From: UBA5069 sp964560495 | GTDB taxonomy: Bacteria > Chloroflexota > Anaerolineae > Caldilineales > Caldilineaceae | Length of the DNA stretch: 64,000 nucleotides | Direction of reading: 5' to 3' | Assembly (NCBI GenBank): GCA_964560495.1 | Contig: CAZLMM010000011.1 | Span: 1-64,000 of the forward strand | Part shown: positions 56,159 to 64,000 of the stretch, piece after piece | Layout: each line of letters starts with the position of its first letter | Numbering within the stretch: position 1 is the stretch's first letter | Position numbers and translations under genes: made by a program | The notes under the pieces: model-generated | Told to the model about the DNA's origin: nothing | Seen by the model: only the letters and a program-made list of their open reading frames with translations | The model's database searches: none

Positions 56159-56185
56159 GAAAGACAATTGACAGAAAAACGAAAG
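56159..56185 (+). promoter_or_regulatory. GAAAG direct repeats, candidate DeoR operator
   Basis: GAAAG occurs at 56159-56163 and 56181-56185, 22 bases apart (two helical turns), between and over the divergent -35 boxes. Members of the DeoR family often bind such spaced direct repeats. Only candidates; no experimental match can be claimed. Confidence 0.4.
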
Positions 56186-56196
56186 TCAACTACAAT
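56168..56196 (+). promoter_or_regulatory. Near-perfect sigma70 promoter of the DeoR-type regulator
   Basis: TTGACA (56168-56173) and TACAAT (56191-56196) are spaced by 17 bases. The start of transcription would fall at about 56203, the A of the first ATG, which suggests a leaderless message. Confidence 0.75.
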
Positions 56197-56202
56197 CGAC
56201 AT

Positions 56203-56982
56203 ATGGCAGCCATTCTAGCGAATATGCGAAAAGATAAGATTCTTGCCCACCTCCGCGACAATAGCGCGGCCACGGTCTCCGAGTTAAGTGAACTGTGCGA
56301 CGTCTCTGAAGTGACGATTCGCCAGGACTTGAATGCGCTGGCTGTTGAGGGGATGCTGGTGCGCACGCGAGGCGGCGCAATGCTTTCGGGTCGAGCCGCC
56401 ACCGATTTCAGTTACGCCACCCGTATGGCGATCAACGCCGAGGCCAAACAGCGCATTGGCGACGCGGCCGCCGGCCTGATTCAGTCGGGCGATTCGGTGC
56501 TCGCGGACGCCAGCACAACCGCTCTCTATGTCATGCGCTCCCTGGCTCTGCGCCACGACCTGGAAGACATCACGGTCATCACCAATGGCGTGAATGTCCT
56601 TTCAGAACTGGCGAGTCGCCTGGACATCAACGCCTTCCTGACAGGCGGGCACTTTCGCAGCAGCAGCGCTTCGTTGACCGGCTCTTTTGCCAATGACATG
56701 TTGAACAAGATCAATGCGACCGTCGGCTTTTTTGGCGCGCGTGGCATCACGCTGACCCACGGGTTGATGGATGTGAGCGTTCAGGACGCCGATGTAAAAC
56801 AGAAAATGGTCGAACGATGCCAGGAAGTCGTCATCGTTGCCGATAGCTCCAAGTTCGGCCAGGTTTCGGTGGCGACCTTTGCGCCCATCGAGCGCGTTCA
56901 CCGCTTGATCACTGATGAAGGAATTCCCGCCGATATGCTCGATAGTCTGCGCCTGCGGGGGCTGGATGTCATGGTGGTCTGA
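56203..56982 (+). CDS. DeoR-family transcriptional regulator
   Basis: A 259-residue repressor of the type controlling sugar catabolism. The N-terminal HTH_DeoR (residues about 8-60) reads MRKDKILAHLRD and SEVTIRQDLNALAVEG. The C-terminal sugar-phosphate sensor domain contains GDSVLADASTTALYV and VIVADSSKFGQVS, with the Asp-Ser and Lys residues of the ribose-isomerase-like fold. The ATG at 56203 has no Shine-Dalgarno; ATG 56224 is an alternative but has none either. It is divergent from the importer it probably controls; an alpha/beta hydrolase gene follows. Confidence 0.88.
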   Translation: MAAILANMRKDKILAHLRDNSAATVSELSELCDVSEVTIRQDLNALAVEGMLVRTRGGAMLSGRAATDFSYATRMAINAEAKQRIGDAAAGLIQSGDSVLADASTTALYVMRSLALRHDLEDITVITNGVNVLSELASRLDINAFLTGGHFRSSSASLTGSFANDMLNKINATVGFFGARGITLTHGLMDVSVQDADVKQKMVERCQEVVIVADSSKFGQVSVATFAPIERVHRLITDEGIPADMLDSLRLRGLDVMVV

Positions 56983-56991
56983 GGGGCTATT

Positions 56992-57813
56992 ATGTCGCAC
57001 AAGATGATGGTTCGTTCGGGATCGGTGGAGCTTGTGGCGGAGTCTTTCGGGGCCGGCCCCGCGCTTGTGTTTGCCCACGGTCTGACGGGAAACCGTCAGG
57101 GGGTCAAGCGTCAGTTTGCATTGCTGGCAGCCCAGTATCGCATTGTCGTCTTCGACCAACGCGGCCACGGTGAATCGACGCCTGTGTTGAGTCCGAGCGG
57201 GTATGTTGTCGAAGAAATGGCTGCGGACATGGCTGCGGTGATGGATGCCCTGGGCATCGAGCGGGCGATTGTGGGCGGCGAGTCCATGGGAGCAGCAATC
57301 ACGCTGACCTTCGCTCTGCGCCATCCCCAGCGTGTTCACAGTTTGCTCTTGACTGCGCCTGCTTTCGGCGATGCGCCCAACAGTGAAATCGCGCGCTTTC
57401 TGGCGATAGCAGATGGCATCGAAGCCTTTGGCATGGAGCGTTTTTTGGACGCCGCGCGTCAGGTATGGAAGAACGACCTGGGCTGGCCGCCCGACGTGAT
57501 CGAGTACGTGGGCGGTCTGTTCAGTTCGCACAATGCAGCAAGCCTGGCGGCGGCCATCCGCGGCGTGATGCCCTGGACGCCGCTTGTCGACATGAGTGTG
57601 CTGCGCTCACTCATGTGCCCCACCTGTATCATCAGTTGGGACGAAGATCCACTTCATCCAGCCGCGTTGGCCGAAAGAATCGCTGACATGCTCCCTCAAG
57701 GACAGATCGTCAAGCTGCCTCCCTTGCCAGCGATCTTCCGCACTCCCCAACTGGTGGGCGATATCTACGACCGCTTCCTGACAGAGTTGAAGGCCGGCAT
57801 CGGCATCGGTTGA
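56992..57813 (+). CDS. Alpha/beta hydrolase, catalytic His not found
   Basis: A 273-residue hydrolase-fold protein directly after the regulator (nine-base gap). The nucleophile elbow is GGESMG (Ser about residue 101) and the acid is likely in SWDEDPLHP (about 216-224). The position where the catalytic histidine normally occurs, before the last helix, reads LPPLPAIFRTPQ and lacks His. Either another His serves or the enzyme is inactive or different. It may act on the imported compound. Confidence 0.78.
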   Translation: MSHKMMVRSGSVELVAESFGAGPALVFAHGLTGNRQGVKRQFALLAAQYRIVVFDQRGHGESTPVLSPSGYVVEEMAADMAAVMDALGIERAIVGGESMGAAITLTFALRHPQRVHSLLLTAPAFGDAPNSEIARFLAIADGIEAFGMERFLDAARQVWKNDLGWPPDVIEYVGGLFSSHNAASLAAAIRGVMPWTPLVDMSVLRSLMCPTCIISWDEDPLHPAALAERIADMLPQGQIVKLPPLPAIFRTPQLVGDIYDRFLTELKAGIGIG

Positions 57814-57897
57814 AACCGACGTCTGGAACGACGAAACCCACAAAGCGAGTTGGATCAAGCGCAGCGGTGCAGGCGTATACTATCGGGCATGAACCGT

Positions 57898-58233
57898 TTA
57901 GCGCACCTCGAGCCTGTTCTCAGTCGCCGGGCCGTTGCAGGTTTCGCTTGGGGGGTGACCGTCACCATGTTCCCACATCCGCCCAAAGAACCAGACGCGA
58001 CTATCACCAAGAACAAACTCAGCCGGAGTGAAACTCATCTTGGAATATGGAGGCGGCGTAGGGTCTGAGGGGATATATTCTCCATCCCATCCTAGAAAAC
58101 AGCCGGACCACGGCTCGCCTTTCTTGTGGAGTGCGTCCGAAAATGCTCGAACCTGGGCGAGATCTGGGAGCGCCACACAGATAGTCAAATCCTCGTATTT
58201 GAATGGGGCGATTCTAACAGTCGCACGTTTCAT
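57898..58233 (-). CDS. Hypothetical protein, partner of the DUF4160 remnant
   Basis: A 111-residue protein of no family known to me. Its ATG at 58233 overlaps the stop of the upstream DUF4160-type frame (ATGA), so the pair was an operon. The sequence is mixed alpha/beta with WSGCFLGWDGEY and VWFFGRMWEHGDGHP; the end may be truncated. DUF4160 genes often precede DUF2442 genes, but this does not look like DUF2442. Confidence 0.5.
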   Translation of the reverse strand: MKRATVRIAPFKYEDLTICVALPDLAQVRAFSDALHKKGEPWSGCFLGWDGEYIPSDPTPPPYSKMSFTPAEFVLGDSRVWFFGRMWEHGDGHPPSETCNGPATENRLEVR

Positions 58234-58477
58234 AGCTTGTGGGCCTCTTCTTTCCACCTATCGACAATGGTTTTCTGATATAATCGGAGAATCTCCTCGA
58301 TCCTGCTGAGCTCGTGTCGCGCAAATGAACCACGCACTTGATGGCGTATTCAATCTCCGGTTCAATCCAATACTTCACTTCATTGCGCTGTTGTCTGACA
58401 TGAACGTGCATCCGTTCACGCAAATCAGCGGAATAGAAAAAGATTACGACACTGCCAATTCTGAGAACTTCCGCCAC
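58230..58477 (-). pseudogene. DUF4160 gene with a single frameshift
   Basis: From the GTG at 58477 (GGGGGG upstream), the frame reads VLRIGSVVIFFYSADLRERM and HVHVRQQRNEVKYWIEPEIE, the usual DUF4160 start. The expected continuation, VRGSFARHELSRIEEI and YQKTIVDRWKEEAHKL, is in another frame reached by one base change near 58343, ending at TGA 58232-58230. DUF4160 proteins are often toxin- or antitoxin-linked. A sequencing error is possible. Confidence 0.7.
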
Positions 58478-58811
58478 TGATTCCCCCCATATTGCCGTGA
58501 ACGTACTTAGAGCCTGTTTGATAGTTACGGGCTTTCAAGCAAGCACGGCGCCATTCCATTGGCTTCGGCGATTCTTGGCATCTATCTCCCAGGTTGTATG
58601 ATATGTATGAGTTCGAGCATAGTCAAGTTTATCGTCACGGTTGCAAAGTGTGTTGGTGACTTTTTACACGATCACAGCCTACATGTAGGTGCCATTTGCG
58701 CGCATTATTTTGCTCCAACACACTTTGGAACCGAGTCAGTTTATCAGTTTTTCAGAGATGGGAGGATTCCACCAAGCCTCCTCGTTCCTTTCTGCCAGAC
58801 GGAGAATCGCG
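58478..58811. other. Intergenic stretch without a recognised gene
   Basis: These 334 bases hold only short open frames that overlap the DinB-like start region. I see no clear promoter, repeat or RNA gene. Confidence 0.5.
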
Positions 58812-59315
58812 ATGTACATGAAAACGCATATCCTGGCGGCGTTGCGCGAGGAGTTCGAGCAATGGGAAGCGCTTTTGGCGCGCTTGAGCGAGGCGCAGAT
58901 CACGGCTCTCCTGCGCCCAGGCGAACTCTCCATCAAGGACGAGATTGCCCATTTGTGGGCGTGGCAACAGCGCACGATCTCCCGTATGGAAGGCGGTCTG
59001 CTCGACCGGGCGCCAGACCTGCCCCAGTGGTTGCCCGGCGTTGACCCCGAAGACGAAGAGAGCACGGATCGCATCAACGCATGGATCTACAAAATTCACC
59101 GCGACCTGCCCTGGGCCGAAGTGCACCGCAACTGGCGTGCGGGCTTTCAACGGCTTCTGGAGCTGGCCGCGGCGATTTCTGAACGAGAGTTGCTGGACGC
59201 AGACCGCCATCCGTGGCTGGGTGGCTACTCTCTCGCCTTCATCCTGGTGGCGTCATACGACCATCACCAGGAGCATCTGGAAAAGCTCTTGACGCGCCTG
59301 GAGGTCGATCAGTAG
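58812..59315 (+). CDS. DinB/ClbS-like four-helix bundle protein
   Basis: A 167-residue protein of the DinB superfamily (ClbS/DfsB-like). GGAG lies seven bases before the ATG at 58812; the longer frame from 58689 is not supported. The family pattern is visible in LSIKDEIAHLWAWQQRTISR (about residues 38-57) and YDHHQEHLEKL (about 150-160), which supply the metal-binding histidines. Such proteins act as thiol transferases, hydrolases or metal-dependent protectors. Its stop overlaps the next gene's stop region on the other strand. Confidence 0.78.
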   Translation: MYMKTHILAALREEFEQWEALLARLSEAQITALLRPGELSIKDEIAHLWAWQQRTISRMEGGLLDRAPDLPQWLPGVDPEDEESTDRINAWIYKIHRDLPWAEVHRNWRAGFQRLLELAAAISERELLDADRHPWLGGYSLAFILVASYDHHQEHLEKLLTRLEVDQ

Positions 59316-60496
59316 CTCATCTCCGTTCGCTTTTCGATTTTCGCCTCATCCAGTTCCATGCCGATCCCGGGCAAGGTAGAGAGCGTCACGCTGCCTCCCA
59401 CGGGCTTGACCGGGTGCTTGAGGAAGAACTGATGAATCTCATTCCACTTGACCAGATACTCCAGCAGCGGGCAGGTGGTTTGCGGCCAGGCAGCGATGAG
59501 ATGCACTGTGGCAGGCACAGAGTGGCCGTGGGGAATGACAGGCAGGTCATAAGCCGACGCCAATGCACAGATCTTCATCGTCTCGGAGATGCCGCCGCAC
59601 CAGTAGATGTCGGGTTGGAGCACATCGCACGCGCCGGCGTCCATGAGCGCCTTGAGACCCCAACGCGTGTATTCATGCTCGCCGCCGGCGATGGGGATGC
59701 GCACGTTGCATCGAATCTGGGCGTATTGTTCGATCTTGTCGGGCAGCACCGGCTCCTCGATCCAGCGCGGGTGATACTCCTCCAGCCGCGCCGCCATCTG
59801 GATGGTGTAGGAGACATCCCAGCTCATCCAGGCGTCGAGCATGATGTCCACGTCGGGGCCGACGGTCTCACGCAAGGTGCGCACCAGGCGCAGGTTGCGG
59901 GCAATGCCAGCGACGCCGTCGGTAGGTCCGTCGCGAAAGAACCACTTGGTGGCGGTGTAGCCCTGCCTGACGATCTCCTCGGCGCGTTCCTGCACCAGCT
60001 CCGGGTCGAGCGAGTAGCCCAGCGCGCTGGCGTAGGCCGGGATGCGCTCCCGGGTCGGGCCGCCCAACAGCACATAGACTGGCGCATCGAACCACTTGCC
60101 TTTGAGATCCCACAACGCGCAATCCACCACGCTCATGGCCATCATCACCACGCCTTTGCGCCCATGCACCATGAAGCGATACATGCGATCCCACAGCCGC
60201 TCGATAGCCAGGGGGTCGTGGCCCATGAGCAGCGGCTTGAGCTGAGTCCCGATGACATACGCCTGTTCAGCGGGCATGGGGCCGCCGATGCCTGAGACGC
60301 CGGCGTCGGTCTCGATCTCCACAAAGTAGGCAGTGATGCGGTATTTGTCATTGGCCACCTGTTCCAGCCAGTTGGGGCCTTCCACTTTGTGTTCGGGATA
60401 GATGTCCACTGGACGGATGAGCCGCTCCTCCCAGAATTCGCCGCGATGCTCCATAATGCCTTCCACTTGCAAAAGTCGTACATTGGTGATTTTCAT
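59309..60496 (-). CDS. Enolase-superfamily sugar-acid dehydratase, L-rhamnonate dehydratase-like
   Basis: A 395-residue mandelate racemase/muconate lactonizing enzyme-family protein. The C-terminal barrel carries metal ligands in IMLDAWMSWD (Asp about 223), WIEEP (Glu about 249) and GGEHEY (Glu about 275), and a catalytic His in PHGHSVPA (about 326). The N-terminal catalytic region includes TKWFFRDGP. The segments MLDAWMSWD, DVLQPDIYWCGG and PGIGMELDE closely resemble L-rhamnonate dehydratase. It removes water from an aldonic acid to make a 2-keto-3-deoxy acid. An LLM flavoprotein gene lies upstream on the same strand. Confidence 0.85.
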   Translation of the reverse strand: MKITNVRLLQVEGIMEHRGEFWEERLIRPVDIYPEHKVEGPNWLEQVANDKYRITAYFVEIETDAGVSGIGGPMPAEQAYVIGTQLKPLLMGHDPLAIERLWDRMYRFMVHGRKGVVMMAMSVVDCALWDLKGKWFDAPVYVLLGGPTRERIPAYASALGYSLDPELVQERAEEIVRQGYTATKWFFRDGPTDGVAGIARNLRLVRTLRETVGPDVDIMLDAWMSWDVSYTIQMAARLEEYHPRWIEEPVLPDKIEQYAQIRCNVRIPIAGGEHEYTRWGLKALMDAGACDVLQPDIYWCGGISETMKICALASAYDLPVIPHGHSVPATVHLIAAWPQTTCPLLEYLVKWNEIHQFFLKHPVKPVGGSVTLSTLPGIGMELDEAKIEKRTEMSY

Positions 60497-60541
60497 TGTC
60501 TACTCCGGTTTCTTGGTTGCAGATAAATGGTCGCTCTCATC

Positions 60542-61432
60542 TCAGCGAAGATGAGGCAACACAGCCTCGATGAACAATTGGGTGCTTTCCAGCCGTGGCG
60601 TGTCGGCGAAAGAGACGTTGATGCGCCGAGCGCCTTGGTCGATAGCAGCGAGCAGCCGTTCCGTTACTTGAGCTGGAGTTCCGGCAAAGCCGTTTTCGCG
60701 AGTGGAGCGAACGTGCGGTTGCTCCTGCATTCGTCCCACCTCCGCCTCGCTTTCGCCCAGCAAAATGTGCGACGCAACTACCTGGACGATGGCGTCGTAA
60801 TCACGGCCAACAGCCAGGCAATGCTCTTTGAGCACAGCTTGTTTGCCAGCATAGGCGGCGCGGTCTTGATAGATATAGTTCCACCAGTCGGCGTGTTCAG
60901 CCACGATCCGCAACACATACTTCTCTCCGCTGCCACCTACCATGATGGGCGGCAGCGGCGTGGGGTGCGGATGGCAATAGGCGTCCTCGATCTGATAGTG
61001 CTTGCCGATGAACGTCGCCGGGCTGTGCGTCCACATGAGGCGGCAGATCTGAATCGCTTCGGCCAGTTGTTCAGCCCGCACCGATGTCTTGGGGAAGGGC
61101 CAGCCATAGGCGTGGTATTCCTCTTCGTTCCAGCCGGCGCCGATGCCCAACACCACACGCCCGCCCGAAAGAATCTGGCAGGTGGCCGTCGCTTTCGCCA
61201 GGTGGGCGGGATTGCGAAAACTGTTGCACAAGACCTGGTGTCCTTGCAACTTGTCGGGATAGCGAGCCAGGGCGAAAGCCAATAGACTCCACCCTTCGGC
61301 CACATTCTTGTTGGCATATTGAACATGGTCGGGAAACCAGATTGACTCGAAAGGCGCAACCACCAGATCGAGGTAAGGCATGGTATGCTGCACTAAACCT
61401 GACCAGATATTCAGACCGACGGGAACAGACAT
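60542..61432 (-). CDS. LLM-class flavin/F420-dependent oxidoreductase
   Basis: A 296-residue TIM-barrel oxidoreductase of the luciferase-like monooxygenase family. Characteristic segments are GRVVLGIGAGWNEEEYHAYG (about residues 88-107) and PIMVGGSGEKYVLRIVAEHA (about 157-176), which bind the flavin or F420. AGGAGG lies before the ATG at 61432. It is upstream of the sugar-acid dehydratase by 45 bases and probably in one operon with it. Substrate unknown; F420 versus FMN not decided by sequence. Confidence 0.85.
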   Translation of the reverse strand: MSVPVGLNIWSGLVQHTMPYLDLVVAPFESIWFPDHVQYANKNVAEGWSLLAFALARYPDKLQGHQVLCNSFRNPAHLAKATATCQILSGGRVVLGIGAGWNEEEYHAYGWPFPKTSVRAEQLAEAIQICRLMWTHSPATFIGKHYQIEDAYCHPHPTPLPPIMVGGSGEKYVLRIVAEHADWWNYIYQDRAAYAGKQAVLKEHCLAVGRDYDAIVQVVASHILLGESEAEVGRMQEQPHVRSTRENGFAGTPAQVTERLLAAIDQGARRINVSFADTPRLESTQLFIEAVLPHLR

Positions 61433-61553
61433 TGTGTCCTCCTGGATGGGTGTTTGCGGAATGCGCTGCGTGATGGAAACATAGTATAAAATGTATTCCC
61501 CATTGTAGCCATTTTCGAGCGGGCCCTATATGATCGACCAAACGGAGTCAATA

Positions 61554-62666
61554 ATGACCGAAGCATTGGCGCAAATTACGCCGGAGATGTACGACTTTAT
61601 CGTCGCCATGCCCAAAGCAGAAATTCACATCCACCTGGAAGGCTCGATCCAGCCTCAAACGTTGCTGGCGCTCGCCCAACGGCATGGGCGTATGGACCTC
61701 CTACCGGGCGACAATCTGGAGGCGCTCAACCGATGGTTCACCTTCACGGACTTTCGCCATTTTATCCAGGTCTATCTGGCAATCTCGACGCTGTTGCAAG
61801 AGCCAGAGGACTTTGCCGCCGTTGTCCATGCGTGCGGTCAAGACATGGCAGAGCAGAACATTCGCTATCGCGAAATCACCTTCACGCCCTTCAGCCATAC
61901 CCATCTGCTACGAAAGTCGCTGACTATCGCCGACCTGTTGGAAGGGCTGGAGGCAGGACGGCAGCAGGCGCAGGCCGACTTCGGCGTTGAAATGCGCTGG
62001 GTCTTCGATATCCCGCGCAACGCCAGTTTTGCCGGCGCCTACACCATGAACTCCAGCGCGCATTATGACCCAACTCCAGCGCAGATCACCCTCGAATACG
62101 CGTTGGCTGGCAGGGAACAGGGCGTGGTCGGATTTGGACTTGGCGGCTTCGAGGTGGACGCGCCGCCGCAGCCTTTTGCCCATGCCTTTGCCGCGGCCAA
62201 AGAGGCCGGACTGCTCTCTGTGCCCCATGCTGGCGAAACACTTGGCCCAGAAAGTGTATGGGGTGCAGTGGAAGAGCTTCAGGCAGACCGCATCGGTCAC
62301 GGCGTGCGCGCCATCGAAGACCCGGCGCTGTTGCTCCTGCTCAAGGAGCGTCGCATCCCCTTGGAGATCAACCTCACCAGCAACATCTGCCTTCATGTCT
62401 TTCGCCGGCTGGCCGAGCACCCCGTTGCCCATCTCGACCGCATGGGGCTGCTCGTAACGGTCAATAGCGATGACCCGCCGCTCTTCAACACCACGTTGAT
62501 CAACGAATATGTTCTTCTAGTTCGAAGATTCGGCTATGACCGGGTCGGTCTGGCGCGTCTGGCGCGCAATGCCTTTGACTCTGCGGGTGCGCCGAGTGCG
62601 ATCAAGGTTGGGCTATTGCAAGAATTCGATACGTGGATTCATGAGCAACAAGCGCCCGGCTGCTAG
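61554..62666 (+). CDS. add: Adenosine deaminase
   Basis: A 370-residue purine deaminase of the amidohydrolase fold that converts adenosine to inosine. The HxH zinc site is EIHIHLEGS (His about 23 and 25), followed by HAGE (about 224-227), the catalytic segment DRIGHGVRA and the NSDDPP signature (about 304-309). GGAG lies six bases before the ATG at 61554; an earlier ATG at 61530 is less likely. Adenine deaminase of the same family is a possible alternative name. Single gene. Confidence 0.85.
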   Translation: MTEALAQITPEMYDFIVAMPKAEIHIHLEGSIQPQTLLALAQRHGRMDLLPGDNLEALNRWFTFTDFRHFIQVYLAISTLLQEPEDFAAVVHACGQDMAEQNIRYREITFTPFSHTHLLRKSLTIADLLEGLEAGRQQAQADFGVEMRWVFDIPRNASFAGAYTMNSSAHYDPTPAQITLEYALAGREQGVVGFGLGGFEVDAPPQPFAHAFAAAKEAGLLSVPHAGETLGPESVWGAVEELQADRIGHGVRAIEDPALLLLLKERRIPLEINLTSNICLHVFRRLAEHPVAHLDRMGLLVTVNSDDPPLFNTTLINEYVLLVRRFGYDRVGLARLARNAFDSAGAPSAIKVGLLQEFDTWIHEQQAPGC

Positions 62667-62926
62667 CCACGTGACCAGGCGCATGACTGCTCCGTGGTAT
62701 GAATGGCGTCCCATCCAGCGTGTGATGTGGTTCAGTAGACGACAAGCTATGCTGGGGCGCAGAACAATGAGAAATTGGATAGGGTAGCTGGACGATACCG
62801 CTCGTCAGGCAAACAATTCCTACGTAACAAGTCGCTCCTTGCTCGCGATGATCGGCGATATGAGCACCCAATCACGAGATCAGTAATTGCATGGATGCCA
62901 GGTTGACAAGAACTCACGAGTCTGCG

Positions 62927-63345
62927 ATGATGCGCGTGCTGTTAGCTGATGACAAAGTCGATCTGCGTTCGGCGTTGCGCCTCCTGCTAGAGCAAGAACC
63001 TGGCGTCGAATTAATCGACGAGGTGAGCGACATCGATGGCCTTCTGGCCCAGGTGAACAGACTCCACCCGGACCTGCTCTTGCTCGACTGGGAACTCACC
63101 GATATTGATACAACGGGCGCAGGACAACGCCTGTTGCACGTGCTGCATGGTCAATACCCGCATCTGTCCGTCATCGTTTTGAGCGGGCGACCGGAGAGCA
63201 ATCGCAGCGTGCTTGCGGCGGGCACCCATTTGTCAGCAAGAGCGAGCCGCCAGACCGTCTGTTATCCGCACTACACCGTGTTCAAAGTGCGATTTCTCAG
63301 CGAACAAATTCACAAGCACACCAAAGATCGGCGCAAAAACCATGA
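62927..63345 (+). pseudogene. Response-regulator receiver protein, frameshifted near the C-terminus
   Basis: The frame reads RVLLADDKVDLRSAL (acidic pocket), LLLLDWELTD (phosphoacceptor Asp) and VIVLSGRPE. After about 63229 the expected FVSKSEPPDRLLSALHRVQ, including the conserved Lys, is in another frame that ends at TGA 63343-63345. Loss of one T in the TTT run near 63231 explains it. The TGA overlaps the ATG of the following flavoprotein gene (ATGA), so the original gene ended there. It is a stand-alone receiver with no DNA-binding domain seen. A sequencing or assembly error is possible. Confidence 0.65.
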
Positions 63346-64000
63346 ATTCCTTTGATCTCGTCATTGTAGGCGGTGGGCCAGCGGGATTGGCTGCCGCCGC
63401 CTATGCGCTTCATGCGCAGCTCAACATGGCGCTCGTCACCCCCGATCTTGGCGGCAAGGTGCATTACCCTTTCGCCCTGCGCGATATCCCGCGACGAGAC
63501 ACTGTGTGGGGCGCGTCGACGGTGCATGAATTCGAGGAATTGGTGAGCGCGCTCCTTATACACCACCTGGCCGTCGATGTGTCGCGCGTTCAGCGCAGGG
63601 AGGATGGCCGCTTTGATGTATTGTTGAGCGACGCCCGTACACTGACGACGCGCGCGGTGATCATTGCCACCGGCGCGCGGCCCCAGCGTCTCTATATTCC
63701 CGGTGAAATCGAGTATTGGGGGCGCGGCGTCAGTTTCTCCGCCATCAGTCATGCGCCTTATTTCAAAAATCGCGTTGTGGCAGTGGTGGGAGCTGGCCCG
63801 CGCGCAGTCAATGCTGTGCTGGCGCTGGCATCCATTGCCAAAACCATCTATCTTATCGTTTCGAGCAGCCAGCAACTCGACAATTCGCTCGCCTCGGGTC
63901 AGGCAATGAAGTTGCCAAATGTCCATGTCTTTCGAGAATGGGAAGTGCAACAGGTTGTGGCTGATGATTTTGTCAACGGTCTGGATCTGGTGGGGGCGAA
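63342..64000 (+). CDS. TrxR-like FAD/NAD(P)-dependent oxidoreductase, partial (runs off the end)
   Basis: At least 219 residues of a two-dinucleotide-domain flavoprotein. The FAD motif is VIVGGGPAGLAAAAYAL (about residues 8-24), and the NAD(P) motif VVAVVGAGPRAVNAVLA begins at about 147. The region where thioredoxin reductases have their CxxC reads VSFSAISHAPYF, with Ser in both cysteine positions, so it is not a disulfide reductase. The closest known type would be a TrxR-like reductase for ferredoxin or an unknown partner. ATG at 63342 overlaps the stop of the receiver gene. The C-terminus lies outside the window. Confidence 0.8.
   Translation, partial: MNSFDLVIVGGGPAGLAAAAYALHAQLNMALVTPDLGGKVHYPFALRDIPRRDTVWGASTVHEFEELVSALLIHHLAVDVSRVQRREDGRFDVLLSDARTLTTRAVIIATGARPQRLYIPGEIEYWGRGVSFSAISHAPYFKNRVVAVVGAGPRAVNAVLALASIAKTIYLIVSSSQQLDNSLASGQAMKLPNVHVFREWEVQQVVADDFVNGLDLVGA

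Overview
The window is high-GC bacterial chromosome with no rRNA, tRNA, CRISPR array, phage module or intact transposase that I could find. Gene content suggests a heterotrophic Chloroflexota bacterium, perhaps Caldilineae or Anaerolineae-like. The reasons are several Tat-signal or lipoprotein sugar-binding proteins with CUT1 permeases, many sugar-phosphate isomerase/epimerase-type TIM barrels, and small degraded accessory genes. That placement is inference; no marker gene fixes it.

Layout. (1) 1-8.8 kb: a sugar importer (Tat-lipoprotein binding protein plus one polypeptide that fuses both permease halves), a back-to-back perfect hairpin terminator, then a catabolic group (ceramidase-like protein and DHDPS-family aldolase on the minus strand; sugar isomerase, 2-hydroxyacid dehydrogenase and MaoC hydratase). 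(2) 8.8-14 kb: small unknown gene, six-TM TPR protein, creatininase-family amidohydrolase and two decayed genes; one of these, a nucleotidyltransferase, is interrupted by a small palindromic element that also occurs at 9.4 kb. (3) 14-26.8 kb: cell-envelope block with PBP1C, a 1950-residue alpha-2-macroglobulin with intact thioester motif, a Tat-exported metallophosphoesterase and an M16 lipoprotein protease. (4) 26.9-35 kb: a molybdenum hydroxylase pair, a DUF1848 protein, an ATPase/DUF234 protein, prfB with its programmed +1 frameshift, a GNAT remnant and a beta-propeller lipoprotein. (5) 35-44.7 kb: a FadR-type regulator behind a strong promoter with a perfect operator, a second importer, an Asp/Glu racemase-like enzyme, two tandem paralogous FAD oxidoreductases and a convergent DUF1537 acid-sugar kinase; this looks like a catabolic unit of unknown substrate. 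(6) 44.8-57.8 kb: a third importer, oligoendopeptidase F, a membrane protein, a zinc alcohol dehydrogenase whose only plausible start is AUA, another isomerase, and a fourth importer divergent from a DeoR regulator and an alpha/beta hydrolase. (7) 57.8-64 kb: broken DUF4160 gene, DinB-like protein, rhamnonate-dehydratase-like enolase, LLM flavoprotein, adenosine deaminase, a frameshifted receiver protein and a TrxR-like flavoprotein running off the end.

How it works together: four CUT1 importers occur without a single ATP-binding subunit, so they probably share one MsiK/UgpC-type ATPase encoded elsewhere. Each lies near sugar or sugar-acid enzymes (dehydratase, aldolase, isomerase, kinase, dehydrogenases), as expected for uptake and breakdown of plant- or mucilage-derived sugars and acids. 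The most unusual signals are the two hairpin-repeat families with compensatory stem changes, the fused permease, the AUA start, the FadR-controlled FAD-oxidoreductase cluster and the probable leaderless DeoR transcript.
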